Numbered from the stretch's first letter, positions 16,201 through 25,054 are shown. The stretch is 64,000 nt of DNA from Actinomycetota bacterium (GCA_016870355.1 VGBR01000003.1:130653-194652); one strand, 5' to 3'. Translations and numbers: made by a program. Notes: generated by a model not told the origin, from the letters alone.

Positions 16201-17004
16201 TCACAGTGGCCCGGTGATGCCGCCGTCCTTGCGGACGCGCCAGAAGTGGACAGCCATGAAGATCACGATGACGAAGGGTAAGAGCAGCACGTGCAGCACG
16301 TACCAGCGCAGCAACGTGTCACCACTGATCTCGTTCGATCCGAGCAGCACGTACTTGACACTGCTCCCGAAGACAGGGGTGTACCCCATCATGTTCGTGC
16401 CGACGGTGACAGCCCAGAGCGCGAGCTGGTCCCACGGCAGCAGGTAGCCGGTGAACGACAGCAGCAGCGTGAGCAGCAGCAGCACGACACCAATCACCCA
16501 GTTGAACTCGCGCGGCGCCTTGTAGGCACCGTGGTAGAAGACGCGACACATGTGCAGGAACACCGACAGCACCATGAGGTGCGCAGCCCATCGGTGCATG
16601 TTGCGCACGAGTGACCCGAAGGTGACCGCGGTCTCGAGCGTCTTGATGTCGGACCACGCGGCGGCTTCCGTTGGCCGATAGAAGAACATCAAGAAGATGC
16701 CGGTGACGGTGAGCAGGATGAAGAGGAAGAACGACAGGCCGCCGAGGCAGAGCGTGTACGACACCTTCACCGCGTGCCGTTTCACCTTCACCGGGTGAAG
16801 GTGGTACAGCACGTTGTTCATGATCACGTAGGAGCGATTGCGGGGGCTGTCGGTGTAGCCGCGCCGGTAGATCGAGCCCGGGCGGAAGATCGCGGTCCAG
16901 GCCTGCGACCCGCGGACCTTCTCGTCGACCTTTTCGAGTGCGGCCGCGACGCGTTCCCGGCCTCCCTGGCCGTTCCCGTTCCCGCTGCCGTTGCCGTTCG
17001 CCAC
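16201..17004 (-). CDS. cytochrome b N-terminal subunit (b6-like)
   Basis: A 267-residue dihaem cytochrome b core. The first haem pair is H-x13-H in MHRWAAHLMVLSVFLHMCR. The second is H-x14-H in LHVLLLPFVIVIFMAVHF, the spacing typical of b6-type proteins. Cys86 in LCLGG aligns with the cysteine that covalently holds the extra haem c_i in cytochrome b6 and Bacillus QcrB. The N-terminal 30 residues are a Gly/Asn repeat followed by a charged helix. GTG 17004 is preceded by CCAGGAGC. It works with the subunit IV-like protein encoded next to it. Confidence 0.9.
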   Translation of the reverse strand: MANGNGSGNGNGQGGRERVAAALEKVDEKVRGSQAWTAIFRPGSIYRRGYTDSPRNRSYVIMNNVLYHLHPVKVKRHAVKVSYTLCLGGLSFFLFILLTVTGIFLMFFYRPTEAAAWSDIKTLETAVTFGSLVRNMHRWAAHLMVLSVFLHMCRVFYHGAYKAPREFNWVIGVVLLLLTLLLSFTGYLLPWDQLALWAVTVGTNMMGYTPVFGSSVKYVLLGSNEISGDTLLRWYVLHVLLLPFVIVIFMAVHFWRVRKDGGITGPL

Positions 17005-17018
17005 CGATGCTCCTGGAG

Positions 17019-17432
17019 TCAGAACCGCACGCCGTAGGCGTAGCCGTGCCGGTTCGTTCGTGTGTGAGGGTCGCCTTCGGCGACGTTCGGGTCGAGCTTG
17101 CCGAGGATGATGACACCCGTAGGACAGCGATCTACGCACAGGGCGCAGCGGGTGCACACGTCCTCGTCGACGATGAACGCGACGTGGTCCCGGGGGTCCT
17201 CGCCCGGCTGGTCGGTACCGACCGCCTCCGCGATCGCGGACACCGACACCATGTGGATGCACTTCCACGGGCAGATGTCGACGCAGCCCTCGCAGAGGAT
17301 GCACTCGGCCTGATCGATGTGCAGGAACTGCTTCGGCTTCACCGACTGCGCGAGGAACGCCGGGTCGACTTCCTGGAGCTGGTAGTCGGTCACGAAGTCC
17401 GGCATTGGCGGGTTGGCGTCGGTCTTCGCCAT
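17019..17432 (-). CDS. 2x[4Fe-4S] ferredoxin in the cytochrome bc locus
   Basis: A 137-residue ferredoxin with two cluster motifs: CILCEGCVDICPWKC and CTRCALCVDRCPTGV. A 39-residue N-terminal extension and a longer loop between motifs (HMVSVSAIAEAVGTDQPGED) distinguish it from bacterial 7Fe/8Fe ferredoxins. It is encoded 14 nt before the cytochrome b gene and starts at ATG 17432, overlapping the upstream stop (TGATG). It may be a peripheral electron donor or acceptor of this bc complex. It also resembles NuoI-type proteins, but lacks their other conserved segments. Confidence 0.85.
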   Translation of the reverse strand: MAKTDANPPMPDFVTDYQLQEVDPAFLAQSVKPKQFLHIDQAECILCEGCVDICPWKCIHMVSVSAIAEAVGTDQPGEDPRDHVAFIVDEDVCTRCALCVDRCPTGVIILGKLDPNVAEGDPHTRTNRHGYAYGVRF

Positions 17433-18175
17433 CACACACCCTCCGGCACGGGCGCGACTGGGCCCGTGGGCTCAGCAGCCTTCGTGCGCCGCAGCGGACG
17501 ACCGAAGCGCGAGCGCTTGGCCGGCGCGGTCTCTTCGGTCGGCGCTTCCTTGACCTCGAACCGCTTCTGCCACTTGGTCCAGAGGATGACGTTGATCACG
17601 AGGAACTGCGCGTACATCCCCGTCACGATGATGTCGCGCAAGGCCGGGAAGTCGAAGCTGAACGGGTACTTGTAGAACAAGCCGAAGATCGGTTCACCGG
17701 ACTGGAACACGAACTTCGAGTTGTCGCCCCACAGCAGCTGCTTGTTCGCGAACTCCAAGTACTCGTGCGGCACGATCGCATAGGCCAACGCGAACAGCGC
17801 GAACACGCCGACTGACCCGGCAAAGCACTCGGCCCATGTGGCTTGCCGTTCAGGATCACGCGCCTTGCGGCTGAGCACGAGCATGAAGATGTGCGCGGCC
17901 AACAGCGCGAGGAAGGCGAGGATGATCGTGCGCTGGAAGTCCTTGATGACCGCGCCGAGCACGAGGCCGGTCACGATGATCCCGGGGATGGCGGCGTACC
18001 CGATGAAGTCGGGGAACGGCCGCTTCATCTTCGGCGGCATGATCAGCGCGACCACGATCGCGATGCCGTAGATGAGGAGGATCGAGAACCAGATCAGACG
18101 GCCGGCAGCTCGTGTGTCCCACTCGCCCAGTCCCCAAGGCAAGTCGAACGACCAGTCGGGCAGCAGGTTGGGCAT
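17432..18175 (-). CDS. membrane protein, first gene of the cytochrome bc locus
   Basis: A 247-residue protein with five or so transmembrane helices (LIWFSILLIYGIAIVVALIM, AIPGIIVTGLVLGAVI, IILAFLALLAAHIFMLVL, AGSVGVFALFALAYAIV, DIIVTGMYAQFLVINVILW) and a basic C-terminal tail. No family is recognised. ATG 18175 is preferred because GGGGAGG lies 10 nt upstream. Its stop overlaps the ferredoxin start, so it is probably a component or assembly factor of the same complex. A membrane partner of the ferredoxin is an attractive guess. Confidence 0.7.
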   Translation of the reverse strand: MPNLLPDWSFDLPWGLGEWDTRAAGRLIWFSILLIYGIAIVVALIMPPKMKRPFPDFIGYAAIPGIIVTGLVLGAVIKDFQRTIILAFLALLAAHIFMLVLSRKARDPERQATWAECFAGSVGVFALFALAYAIVPHEYLEFANKQLLWGDNSKFVFQSGEPIFGLFYKYPFSFDFPALRDIIVTGMYAQFLVINVILWTKWQKRFEVKEAPTEETAPAKRSRFGRPLRRTKAAEPTGPVAPVPEGV

Positions 18176-18299
18176 TTCGCCGTCGTCCTCCCCGAGCGGT
18201 CGCACCCGAATGCCGTTGGAGCCCTTCTCGCGGGCCGTTTCCTACCACGCTACCGGTGGCAGCGACACATTCTTGAATCACGGGGAGGCAGGTATCTCT

Positions 18300-18390
18300 G
18301 GCGGGGAGGGCAGGCCCTGCCCGCCTGCCCCTCCCGGCGCGACTGGTTCGGCGTCCCGCGAGTCGCGGACCGGCAAAGCCGGCCCGCGGC
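18300..18390 (+). repeat. second dispersed repeat family, copy A
   Basis: A GGCGGGGAGGGCAGGCCC-type imperfect palindrome is followed by a second hairpin built on CCGGCAAAGCCGG. The same two-hairpin arrangement, with clear base identity, recurs at 52898-52990. It lies in the 282-bp gap between the divergent bc locus and the geranylgeranyl reductase. No convincing promoter could be picked out in this gap. Confidence 0.7.
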
Positions 18391-18457
18391 GAACCTCTCG
18401 CATCCGCGACGAGTTCCGCGTGCGACGAGATCGCACCCTCTCTGTGAGACTTCACCC

Positions 18458-19705
18458 GTGGCAGAGAGATGGGACGTGCTCGTAGTCGGGGCGGGGCCGT
18501 CCGGCGCGGCCGCTTCCTACTGGCTCGCGGAGCAGGGCCACCGCGTCCTCATGGTCGAGAAGAAGCGCTTTCCTCGTGAGAAGACCTGCGGCGACGGGCT
18601 CACGCCGCGGGCCGTGCACCAGCTTGAAGCGATGGGTCTCGGCGACCGGCTTGCCGACCACCTCCGGTTCGGCGGCCTGCGCTCGCACGCCCACGGGACG
18701 ACGCTTGAGCTCGCTTGGCCGACGCATCCTCTGTATCCCTCGTACGGGTACGTCGTTCGGCGCCGGGATCTCGACGAGATGGTGGCCGAGCAGGCAGTGA
18801 AGGCCGGGGCGACGCTGCGCCCCGCGACCGAGGCAGTCGAGCCCGTCGTCGAGGGCGGGCTCGTCACCGGCGCCGTCTTGCGCAGCAGCGAGACCGGCAC
18901 CACAGAGACCGCATCGGCCAAGTACGTGGTCGTGGCCGACGGCTCCAACTCCCGGTTCGGGCGCGCGCTGGGCACCGCCCGCGACCGCAGCTACCCGATG
19001 GGCATGGCGCTGCGGGGGTACTTCAAGAGCCCGCGGCACGACGAGCCGTGGATCGAGAGCCACCTCGACCTGCACGACCGCAACGGCAACAACCTCCCTG
19101 GATACGGATGGGTGTTCCCGGTCGGCGACGGCACGATCAACGTCGGCGTCGGACTGCTCGACACCTACACCGGCTTCAAGGACGTCAACACCTCGCGGCT
19201 GATGGACGCGTTCTGTGCGACCGCGCCCGAGTCGTGGAAGATCTCGCCCGAGACCGCGTGCGGAGCACCCACTGGCGGGAAGCTGCCCACCGGGTTCTCC
19301 ATTCGGCCGAAAGTCGGACCGACGTGGTTGTGCGTCGGCGATGCCGCCGGCTCGGTCAACCCGTTCAACGGCGAAGGCATCTCCGTTGCGTACGAGACGG
19401 GCCGGTTCGCAGCAGACGCGGTCGGCGAAGCGCTCACGACCCGTGACGGGCTCGCGCTGCGCACCTACGAGCAACGGCTCGACGAGGAGTACGCCCTCTA
19501 CTTCAAGGTGGCGCGCGCGTTCGTGCGCGCGATCGGCAACCCGGCGGTGATGCGCGAGCTCACTCGCGTCGGGTTCATGAGCCGAAGCCTCATGGAGTGG
19601 GTGTTGCGAATCATGGCGAACCTGCTCCGCCCCGACGAAGTGGGCCCGGCCGAGCTCGCGTACAAAGCGGTCGCGAAGCTCGTCGCCATCGCACCCGAGC
19701 CCTGA
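18458..19705 (+). CDS. geranylgeranyl reductase family flavoprotein (menaquinone-reductase-like, MenJ type)
   Basis: A 415-residue FAD protein: VLVVGAGPSGAAASYWLAEQGH (GxGxxG), EKKRFPREKTCGDGLTPRAV, YVVRRRDLDEMV, VVADGSNSRFGRALG and the FAD-phosphate motif CVGDAAGSVNPFNGEGI. Members hydrogenate isoprenoid double bonds; the mycobacterial homologue MenJ partly saturates the menaquinone tail. Its place beside the bc complex and complex I operons supports a quinone substrate, although archaeal-type lipid substrates are also known in the family. GTG 18458 is the start, eight nt after the last stop in that region. Confidence 0.85.
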   Translation: MAERWDVLVVGAGPSGAAASYWLAEQGHRVLMVEKKRFPREKTCGDGLTPRAVHQLEAMGLGDRLADHLRFGGLRSHAHGTTLELAWPTHPLYPSYGYVVRRRDLDEMVAEQAVKAGATLRPATEAVEPVVEGGLVTGAVLRSSETGTTETASAKYVVVADGSNSRFGRALGTARDRSYPMGMALRGYFKSPRHDEPWIESHLDLHDRNGNNLPGYGWVFPVGDGTINVGVGLLDTYTGFKDVNTSRLMDAFCATAPESWKISPETACGAPTGGKLPTGFSIRPKVGPTWLCVGDAAGSVNPFNGEGISVAYETGRFAADAVGEALTTRDGLALRTYEQRLDEEYALYFKVARAFVRAIGNPAVMRELTRVGFMSRSLMEWVLRIMANLLRPDEVGPAELAYKAVAKLVAIAPEP

Positions 19706-19718
19706 CCAGATTCCGTTC

Positions 19719-20591
19719 ATGACGATCGCGCTCGCGCTTCTGGCCGACGCGGTCTTCGGCCTGGGTGTCGCGCTTCAGCACCGTGCCGCGCTCGAGGTGC
19801 CTCAAGAGCACGCGCTGCGCGTCGGGCTGCTCACGCGACTCGTCCGACGGCCGTTGTGGCTCCTCGGGCTTGCGTGCGAGATCGGCGGCTTCGCGCTGCA
19901 CGCGGCCGCGCTGTCGAGCGGGTCCTTGGTTCTGGTGCAACCGATCCTCACGCTCGATCTGGTGTTCACGCTCGCGATCGCAGCCGCGTGGACCCACCGT
20001 CGGCTCCGACCACGCGACTGGGCGGGGGTCGGATGCACGATCCTCGGTGTCGCCGCCTTTCTCGTCGCGGCATCGCCGACCGAGCAGAGCACCGCGACCT
20101 CGGACACGACGGGCTGGCTGCTGTGCGTCGCGGCGGTCGTGCCCGTCGCCGCGGTTACCGCCATCTGGGCGCTGCGTTCGCACGGTGTGTCGCGGGCCGT
20201 GCTGCTGGCGGTGGCTGGAGGGGTCGCGAACGGCTTCATGGCCGTGCTCACCAAGGCCTTCGCCGACAAGTTGGAGGACGGCGTCGGCGCGACCTTCGGG
20301 TCCTGGCAGCCGTACGCGCTGATCCCTGCGGGCATCCTCGCGACATTGCTGATCCAGAGCGCGTACCAAGCGGGCCATCCGACGGTCGTCCTGCCCACGA
20401 TGAACGTCGTCGACCCTCTCGTGTCGACCCTCATCGGGGCCTTACTCTTCGGCGAGACGATCGCCGCGGGCGGCGTCCGAGGCTTCGCGGTTGGCGCGTC
20501 GGTTGCTGTAATGCTTGCGGGCTTGATCTGGCTCGGGAGGAACCCGTTGATCACCGGTGACGACGAGCCGACTGCGGAAGTGTCGCGATGA
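19719..20591 (+). CDS. DMT-superfamily transporter (EamA/NIPA-like)
   Basis: A 290-residue polytopic protein with nine to ten hydrophobic helices arranged as two EamA-like halves (LALLADAVFGLGVALQHRA first, GVANGFMAVLTKAFADK in the second). The ALQHRA and LVQPILTLDLVF segments resemble DMT proteins annotated as magnesium or metabolite exporters. The substrate cannot be deduced. It overlaps the following aminotransferase by 4 nt (ATGA), which suggests it could export the amino-sugar product of the cluster. Confidence 0.75.
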   Translation: MTIALALLADAVFGLGVALQHRAALEVPQEHALRVGLLTRLVRRPLWLLGLACEIGGFALHAAALSSGSLVLVQPILTLDLVFTLAIAAAWTHRRLRPRDWAGVGCTILGVAAFLVAASPTEQSTATSDTTGWLLCVAAVVPVAAVTAIWALRSHGVSRAVLLAVAGGVANGFMAVLTKAFADKLEDGVGATFGSWQPYALIPAGILATLLIQSAYQAGHPTVVLPTMNVVDPLVSTLIGALLFGETIAAGGVRGFAVGASVAVMLAGLIWLGRNPLITGDDEPTAEVSR

Positions 20592-21709
20592 GCCTGCGCA
20601 TCCCACCCGCTCGCGTCGTGTTCTCGGACGCCGACCGCTCCGAGATCGCCGGGTACGTCGACGAAGCGCTGCGCACGGGCTCGCTCACGTTGGGCCCGCG
20701 CACGATTGAGCTCGAGCGCGAGTTCGCAGAACGACATGGCGTCGCGCATGCGATTGCCGTGAGCAGCGGCACGTCGGCAATCGAGATAGCGCTGCGCATC
20801 CTCGGAGTTGCCGGACGCGAGATCCTGGTGCCGGCGAACACCTTCTTCGCGACCGCGGCGGCCGTCATGCACGCTGGAGGCCAGCCGCGGTTCGCCGACG
20901 TGTCGGCCGACACGCTTTCGCTCTCCGCCGAGACGACGCGTGCGGCGCTCACGGACGACACGGCTGGCGTCGTGCTCGTGCACATCGGGGGACTGGTGTC
21001 GCCGGAAGTGGAGGAGATTCGCGCCCTCTGTGACGAGCGCGGCATCTTCCTGCTCGAGGATGCCGCACACGCGCACGGCGCGGCGTACCGCAATCGATCT
21101 GCGGGCACGTTCGGAGCGATGGGGTGCTTCTCCTTCTACCCCACGAAGGTGATCACCAGCGGCGAGGGCGGGATGATCGTCACCGATGACGAGAGCGTCG
21201 CCGATGAAGCACGTATCTACCGCGACCAGGGCAAGGCCGGGTTCTTTGGTGGTGCGCACGTTCGGCTCGGCGCGGCATGGCGGATGAGTGAGCTCCACGC
21301 CGCGGTCGGCCTGGTGCACACCCGTCGCCTCGACCAGTTCCTCGCGGTGCGTCGCCGCGTGGCCGCGCGCTACGACGCGGCGTTGCACGGATCCGGCACC
21401 GTCGAGCCGTTGCTGCCGGCCGAGGGTTGCGAGCACGCCTATTACAAGTACCCGGCGATGCTCGCTCCCGTCATCGATCGCGACTCGTTCAAGAAGCGGC
21501 TCGCCGAGGAACACGGCATCGGCATGAGCGGTGAGGTCTACGCCCGTCCCTTGCACCACGAACCGGTGTTCGCAAACATCGCTCAGGTGCTGCTCCCAGT
21601 GGCTGAAGATGTATGTGCACGGCATGTGTGCCTGCCGCTGCACTCCGACATGACCGACGACGAAGCAGACGCCGTGATCGACGCAATCAACGCCGTGGCG
21701 AGGTCCTGA
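20588..21709 (+). CDS. DegT/DnrJ/EryC1/StrS family PLP aminotransferase
   Basis: A 373-residue fold-type I aminotransferase. AIAVSSGTSAIEIALR binds the PLP phosphate, LEDAAHAHGA carries the ring-binding Asp, and K187 in FSFYPTKVITSGEGGM is the Schiff-base lysine. The family aminates keto-sugars attached to nucleotides for polysaccharide or glycoconjugate synthesis. It is sandwiched between a transporter and a nucleotide-sugar epimerase, overlapping both (ATGA and TGATG), so these genes form one unit. The precise sugar is unknown. Confidence 0.88.
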   Translation: MSLRIPPARVVFSDADRSEIAGYVDEALRTGSLTLGPRTIELEREFAERHGVAHAIAVSSGTSAIEIALRILGVAGREILVPANTFFATAAAVMHAGGQPRFADVSADTLSLSAETTRAALTDDTAGVVLVHIGGLVSPEVEEIRALCDERGIFLLEDAAHAHGAAYRNRSAGTFGAMGCFSFYPTKVITSGEGGMIVTDDESVADEARIYRDQGKAGFFGGAHVRLGAAWRMSELHAAVGLVHTRRLDQFLAVRRRVAARYDAALHGSGTVEPLLPAEGCEHAYYKYPAMLAPVIDRDSFKKRLAEEHGIGMSGEVYARPLHHEPVFANIAQVLLPVAEDVCARHVCLPLHSDMTDDEADAVIDAINAVARS

Positions 21710-22629
21710 TGCGCGCGGCCGTCACCGGAGGCTCGGGCTTCATCGGCTCGCACGTCATCGACTCCCTGGCTGATGCGGGTCACGACGTGGTGGTGCTCGA
21801 TGTGCGCGGCGCCCACCGCAGCGACGTCGACAGCCTGGCTGTGGACATCCTCGACCTCGACGCGCTGGTGAGCGCAACGAACGGGTGCGACGCGGTGTTC
21901 CACCTCGCGGCGGTCTCGAACGTGAACGATGCGTTCGACGACCCCGTTGGCGCGGTGCAGCTGAACATCGTGGGCACCGCGAACGTGTGGGAAGCCGCGC
22001 GTCGCAATGGGGTGGGACGCGCGATCCTCGCCAGCACGGTCTGGGTCTACGCGGGCGCGGTCGGTGACGCAGTCGACGAGGACTCACCGTTCTTCCTGGC
22101 CACCGCCGGTCACGTCTACACGTCGTCGAAGATCGCCGGCGAGATGCTCGTGCACAACTACTTCGACCTCTACGGTCAGCCGTTCACGATCCTCCGCTAC
22201 GGCATCCCGTTCGGACCGCGAATGCGCGACGAGCTCGTGATCCCGCGCTTCGTGCAAGCCGCGCTGCGGGGCGAGACGATCCGCATCGATGGCGACGGCA
22301 ACCAGTACCGCAACTACGTGTACATCGAAGACCTGGCGCGCGCTCATGTGCTCGCACTCGGCGAAGCTGCCGAGAACGAAGTGATCAACCTCGAAGGCGC
22401 GGAGCCAGTGAGCATCCGACGCATCGCGGAGACCGTGATCGACATCGTCGACAGCTCCACCGAGGTGGAGTATGTGCACGCGCGCCAGGGTGACTTCGCC
22501 GGTCGCACGGTGTCCGCCGACAAGGCGCGCGAGCTCCTCGGTTGGGAACCGAGCGTGTCGTTCGAAGACGGCATGCGCCGCTACGTCGAATGGCGCACCT
22601 CGGAAGCCGAGAAGGTCGCCGAGCGCTAG
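21709..22629 (+). CDS. NAD-dependent epimerase/dehydratase (nucleotide-sugar, SDR extended)
   Basis: A 306-residue extended SDR enzyme: TGGSGFIGSHVIDSL, DVRGAH, FHLAAVSNVNDAF, the catalytic Y-x3-K in HVYTSSKIAGE, and RYGIPFGPRM. It resembles UDP-glucose 4-epimerases and dTDP-sugar enzymes and likely modifies the sugar aminated by its neighbour. The ATG overlaps the aminotransferase stop by 1 nt. Which of epimerase or dehydratase activity it has is not decidable from sequence. Confidence 0.87.
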   Translation: MRAAVTGGSGFIGSHVIDSLADAGHDVVVLDVRGAHRSDVDSLAVDILDLDALVSATNGCDAVFHLAAVSNVNDAFDDPVGAVQLNIVGTANVWEAARRNGVGRAILASTVWVYAGAVGDAVDEDSPFFLATAGHVYTSSKIAGEMLVHNYFDLYGQPFTILRYGIPFGPRMRDELVIPRFVQAALRGETIRIDGDGNQYRNYVYIEDLARAHVLALGEAAENEVINLEGAEPVSIRRIAETVIDIVDSSTEVEYVHARQGDFAGRTVSADKARELLGWEPSVSFEDGMRRYVEWRTSEAEKVAER

Positions 22630-22645
22630 GCGAGGTTGGCGCCAA

Positions 22646-23353
22646 GTGAGGCTCTCGCGGGTGCTGCTCGGTGGCGCGCTCGTGCACGCATTCCCGAGCG
22701 TGGTCGCGCTCGGTCAGTGGAGCCCGATGCGCGCGATCCCCGGCGGTTGGTGTCGATGGCGCGGCCCGAAGCAACCCCGCGTCGCGCTGACGTTCGACGA
22801 CGGCCCTGATCCGCAGACCACACCGCTCGTGCTGGATCGACTCGACGAGCTCGGTTTGCGCGGCACCTTCTTCTGCCTCGGAAGCCGGATGGAGCAGGCG
22901 CCCGAGCTGGTCATGGAGACCGTGGACCGGGGTCACGAGATCGGGATCCATGGTCACCTGCACGAGCACCATCTCGCGCGCACGCCGCGATGGATTCGGG
23001 ATGATCTCGATGCCGCGCTCGAAGTCGCCGGCGACTGCGGCGTCCTGCCCCGGTGGTACCGGCCGCCGTTCGGCCAGTCGAGCCTCGGCACGATGCTCGC
23101 GGCGCGCGGGCGCGGACTCGAGCTCGTGCATTGGTCAGCATGGGGACGCGAGTGGGAGGCCGTCGACGCGAACGAGGTCGTTGGCCGCGTGTGCGCATCG
23201 CTCGAGCCGGGTGCGATCGTGCTGTTGCACGACAGTGACGACAGTTCGCCGCCCGGCACGGTCGATCGCGTCTTGGACTCGCTCGGCCCGATCGCTGACG
23301 AGCTCGCACATCGCGAGCTCGAAGCGACCACGCTCAGCGAACTCGTAGCCTGA
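22646..23353 (+). CDS. polysaccharide deacetylase (NodB domain)
   Basis: A 235-residue carbohydrate esterase family 4-type protein. Conserved motifs: TFDDGPDPQTTP (catalytic base and metal Asp), EIGIHGHLHEHH (metal histidines), YRPPFGQ, and IVLLHDSDD. An N-terminal hydrophobic stretch (VLLGGALVHAFPSVVALG) suggests a membrane anchor or signal. It would remove N-acetyl groups from an envelope glycan or from a GlcNAc-lipid. It starts at GTG 22646, 16 nt after the epimerase. The next gene encodes a lipid glycosyltransferase. Confidence 0.85.
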   Translation: MRLSRVLLGGALVHAFPSVVALGQWSPMRAIPGGWCRWRGPKQPRVALTFDDGPDPQTTPLVLDRLDELGLRGTFFCLGSRMEQAPELVMETVDRGHEIGIHGHLHEHHLARTPRWIRDDLDAALEVAGDCGVLPRWYRPPFGQSSLGTMLAARGRGLELVHWSAWGREWEAVDANEVVGRVCASLEPGAIVLLHDSDDSSPPGTVDRVLDSLGPIADELAHRELEATTLSELVA

Positions 23354-23357
23354 TCTT

Positions 23358-24473
23358 GTGGGTAGGAAGTTGAACGAGCATTGCGCGCTCATCCTCTCTG
23401 GACATCTGGGCGCGGGACACGACGTGGTTGCTGAAGCGTGCGCGGACGCGCTCTCGCCGCACGGCGTCAAGAGCCGAGTGCTCGATGCGATGGAACTGCT
23501 CGGTCGGGCCGGTGGACCCGCAGGGGACGCGGTCTTCAAGACGTTGTTCTGGAGACCCACGGTGTACGACGGGTTTCACTTCTCGCACCTTCGGCGCGGA
23601 TCTCGTGTCGCGCGGGGTCTCGACCGCCTCGCAGTTCGGAACATCTGGCCTCGCTTCATGAAGCACTTCGAGAGCACGCGCCCGGACTTGCTCATCTCGG
23701 TGTTCGCAACCGGGGCCGCGACCGCCGCGCGCCTTCGGCGTGAACGCGATGATGACGTGCTGAGCGTCGTGCTCTGCACGGACACCTGGCTTCATCGCAT
23801 GTGGGTGCACGACGAAACCGACTTGTTCCTCGTGACGTCGCAGACTGCGGCCGAATCGGTGCACGCGTACCGACCCCGGGCCAGCGTCGAGATCGTCCCC
23901 GCGCCGGCGCGGCCTGCGTTCTATGACGCGCCGAGTCGTTCCGAAGCCCGCGCAATGTTCGAGGTGCCCGACGACGCGCGCTGCGTCCTACTCATGTCCG
24001 GCGCGTGGGGGGTGGGTCCGATCGACGAGGTCGCGCTCCGGCTCTCACGCGCGGGCTTGTTCGTGCTGGCTGTGGCCGGTCGCAACCGCAAGTTCGAACG
24101 GAAGCTCGGCTCGCTCGCCAAGTCGAACCCGTCGATCCGTCCCTTCGGCTTCACCGAGCAGGTGCCGGAGCTCATGGCCGCGTGCGACGTGGTGGTGACG
24201 AGCTCGGGCGACACCTGCACCGAGGCACGAGTGGTCGGGCGGGGCATGGTGCTCCTCGACGTGGTGCCTGGGCACGGGCGCGAGAACCTCATGCACCAGC
24301 TCGAGCTTGGCAACGCGGCCGTGTGCATGCCCGACCCGGCGACGATCGCGGACGCGGTCATGGCGTTCCTCGACGACCCGGCGCGTTCAGAGCCGCCGCC
24401 GGTGCGCTCCCGCGACGCATGGGAAGCGCCCTTCCTCGCGGCGCTCGACCGGATCGGCTACTCGCTCGACTGA
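23358..24473 (+). CDS. MGDG-synthase/MurG-like glycosyltransferase
   Basis: A 371-residue GT-B enzyme of the GT28-like type. HLGAGHDVVAEACADAL is the N-terminal glycine-rich loop, VLCTDTWLHRMWVHDETDLFLV resembles the MGDG-synthase core, and GFTEQVPELMAACDVVVTSSGDTCTEA is the C-terminal nucleotide-sugar-binding region. Such enzymes transfer a sugar to diacylglycerol or a related lipid. It closes the sugar cluster, 4 nt after the deacetylase, and is followed after about 70 nt by nuoA. Confidence 0.8.
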   Translation: MGRKLNEHCALILSGHLGAGHDVVAEACADALSPHGVKSRVLDAMELLGRAGGPAGDAVFKTLFWRPTVYDGFHFSHLRRGSRVARGLDRLAVRNIWPRFMKHFESTRPDLLISVFATGAATAARLRRERDDDVLSVVLCTDTWLHRMWVHDETDLFLVTSQTAAESVHAYRPRASVEIVPAPARPAFYDAPSRSEARAMFEVPDDARCVLLMSGAWGVGPIDEVALRLSRAGLFVLAVAGRNRKFERKLGSLAKSNPSIRPFGFTEQVPELMAACDVVVTSSGDTCTEARVVGRGMVLLDVVPGHGRENLMHQLELGNAAVCMPDPATIADAVMAFLDDPARSEPPPVRSRDAWEAPFLAALDRIGYSLD

Positions 24474-24511
24474 GGCGGGTAGCCGTTTTCTCGGCTCCAA
24501 GAGGGCTCGGA

Positions 24512-24517
24512 TAGCCT
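24512..24517 (+). promoter_or_regulatory. candidate -10 of the first nuo operon
   Basis: TAGCCT within GGATAGCCTGCGCGC lies 30 nt upstream of the nuoA start. A very similar GATAGGCTGCCGCGC lies upstream of the second nuoA. No clear -35 is visible. Confidence 0.35.
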
Positions 24518-24546
24518 GCGCGCTGCCTCTTCGAAGGAACACAGCT

Positions 24547-25035
24547 TTGGCGCAGTACCTACCGATCCTGGCGATGATCGTCCTGGTCATCGCGTTCGTC
24601 GGGCTCTCGTTCACCGCGTCGAAGCTGCTCGGACCGCGCCGTCCGACCTCCGCGAAGGAAGCCCCGTACGAGTGCGGCATCGTGCCCGAGCACGAGCCCG
24701 CCGAGCGCTTCCCGGTCAAGTTCTACTTGGTCGCGATGGCGTTCATCGTCCTCGACGTCGAGATCATCTTCCTCTACCCGTTCACCACGCTCCTGAACGA
24801 TCTCGGCACGTACGGGCTCGTCGTCATGGGCGTGTTCCTCCTAGTGCTGCTCGTGCCGTTCGGTTACCTGTTGTCGACCGGTGCGCTCGACTGGGGTCCC
24901 GCGCGCAAGGCCACTTCTCGTTTCTACGGGCGCGTGCTGCGCGCGACCGGCACGCCAGGCCGTGACGGCCTCGAGCCGACGGCGGGGGCACGATCCGAGG
25001 AAGAGGAGCCCAAGGAAGAGGAGAAGGTCGCGTAA
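24547..25035 (+). CDS. nuoA: NADH-quinone oxidoreductase subunit A (operon 1)
   Basis: A membrane subunit of complex I with three helices and the conserved loop [24 protein letters not shown], containing the Cys that lies near the quinone entrance. At 162 residues it is longer than usual because of a charged tail ending [12 protein letters not shown]. Start TTG 24547 follows AAGGAA by 8 nt; no ATG or GTG fits. Its stop (TAATG) is coupled to a four-codon mini-ORF created by a 14-bp tandem duplication before nuoB. Confidence 0.9.
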   Translation: MAQYLPILAMIVLVIAFVGLSFTASKLLGPRRPTSAKEAPYECGIVPEHEPAERFPVKFYLVAMAFIVLDVEIIFLYPFTTLLNDLGTYGLVVMGVFLLVLLVPFGYLLSTGALDWGPARKATSRFYGRVLRATGTPGRDGLEPTAGARSEEEEPKEEEKVA

Positions 25036-25054
25036 TGGGGGTCGCGTAATGGGG
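25027..25054 (+). repeat. 14-bp perfect tandem duplication at the nuoA/nuoB junction
   Basis: GTCGCGTAATGGGG occurs twice in a row (25027-25040, 25041-25054). Each copy holds a TAATG stop-start overlap, so ATG 25035-TAA 25049 is a four-codon frame (MGVA) bridging nuoA and nuoB. Confidence 0.9.

Noticed and set aside
19802-21643. A 613-codon minus-strand open frame opposite the transporter and aminotransferase
   Set aside because: Shadow frame; both plus-strand proteins have intact motifs.
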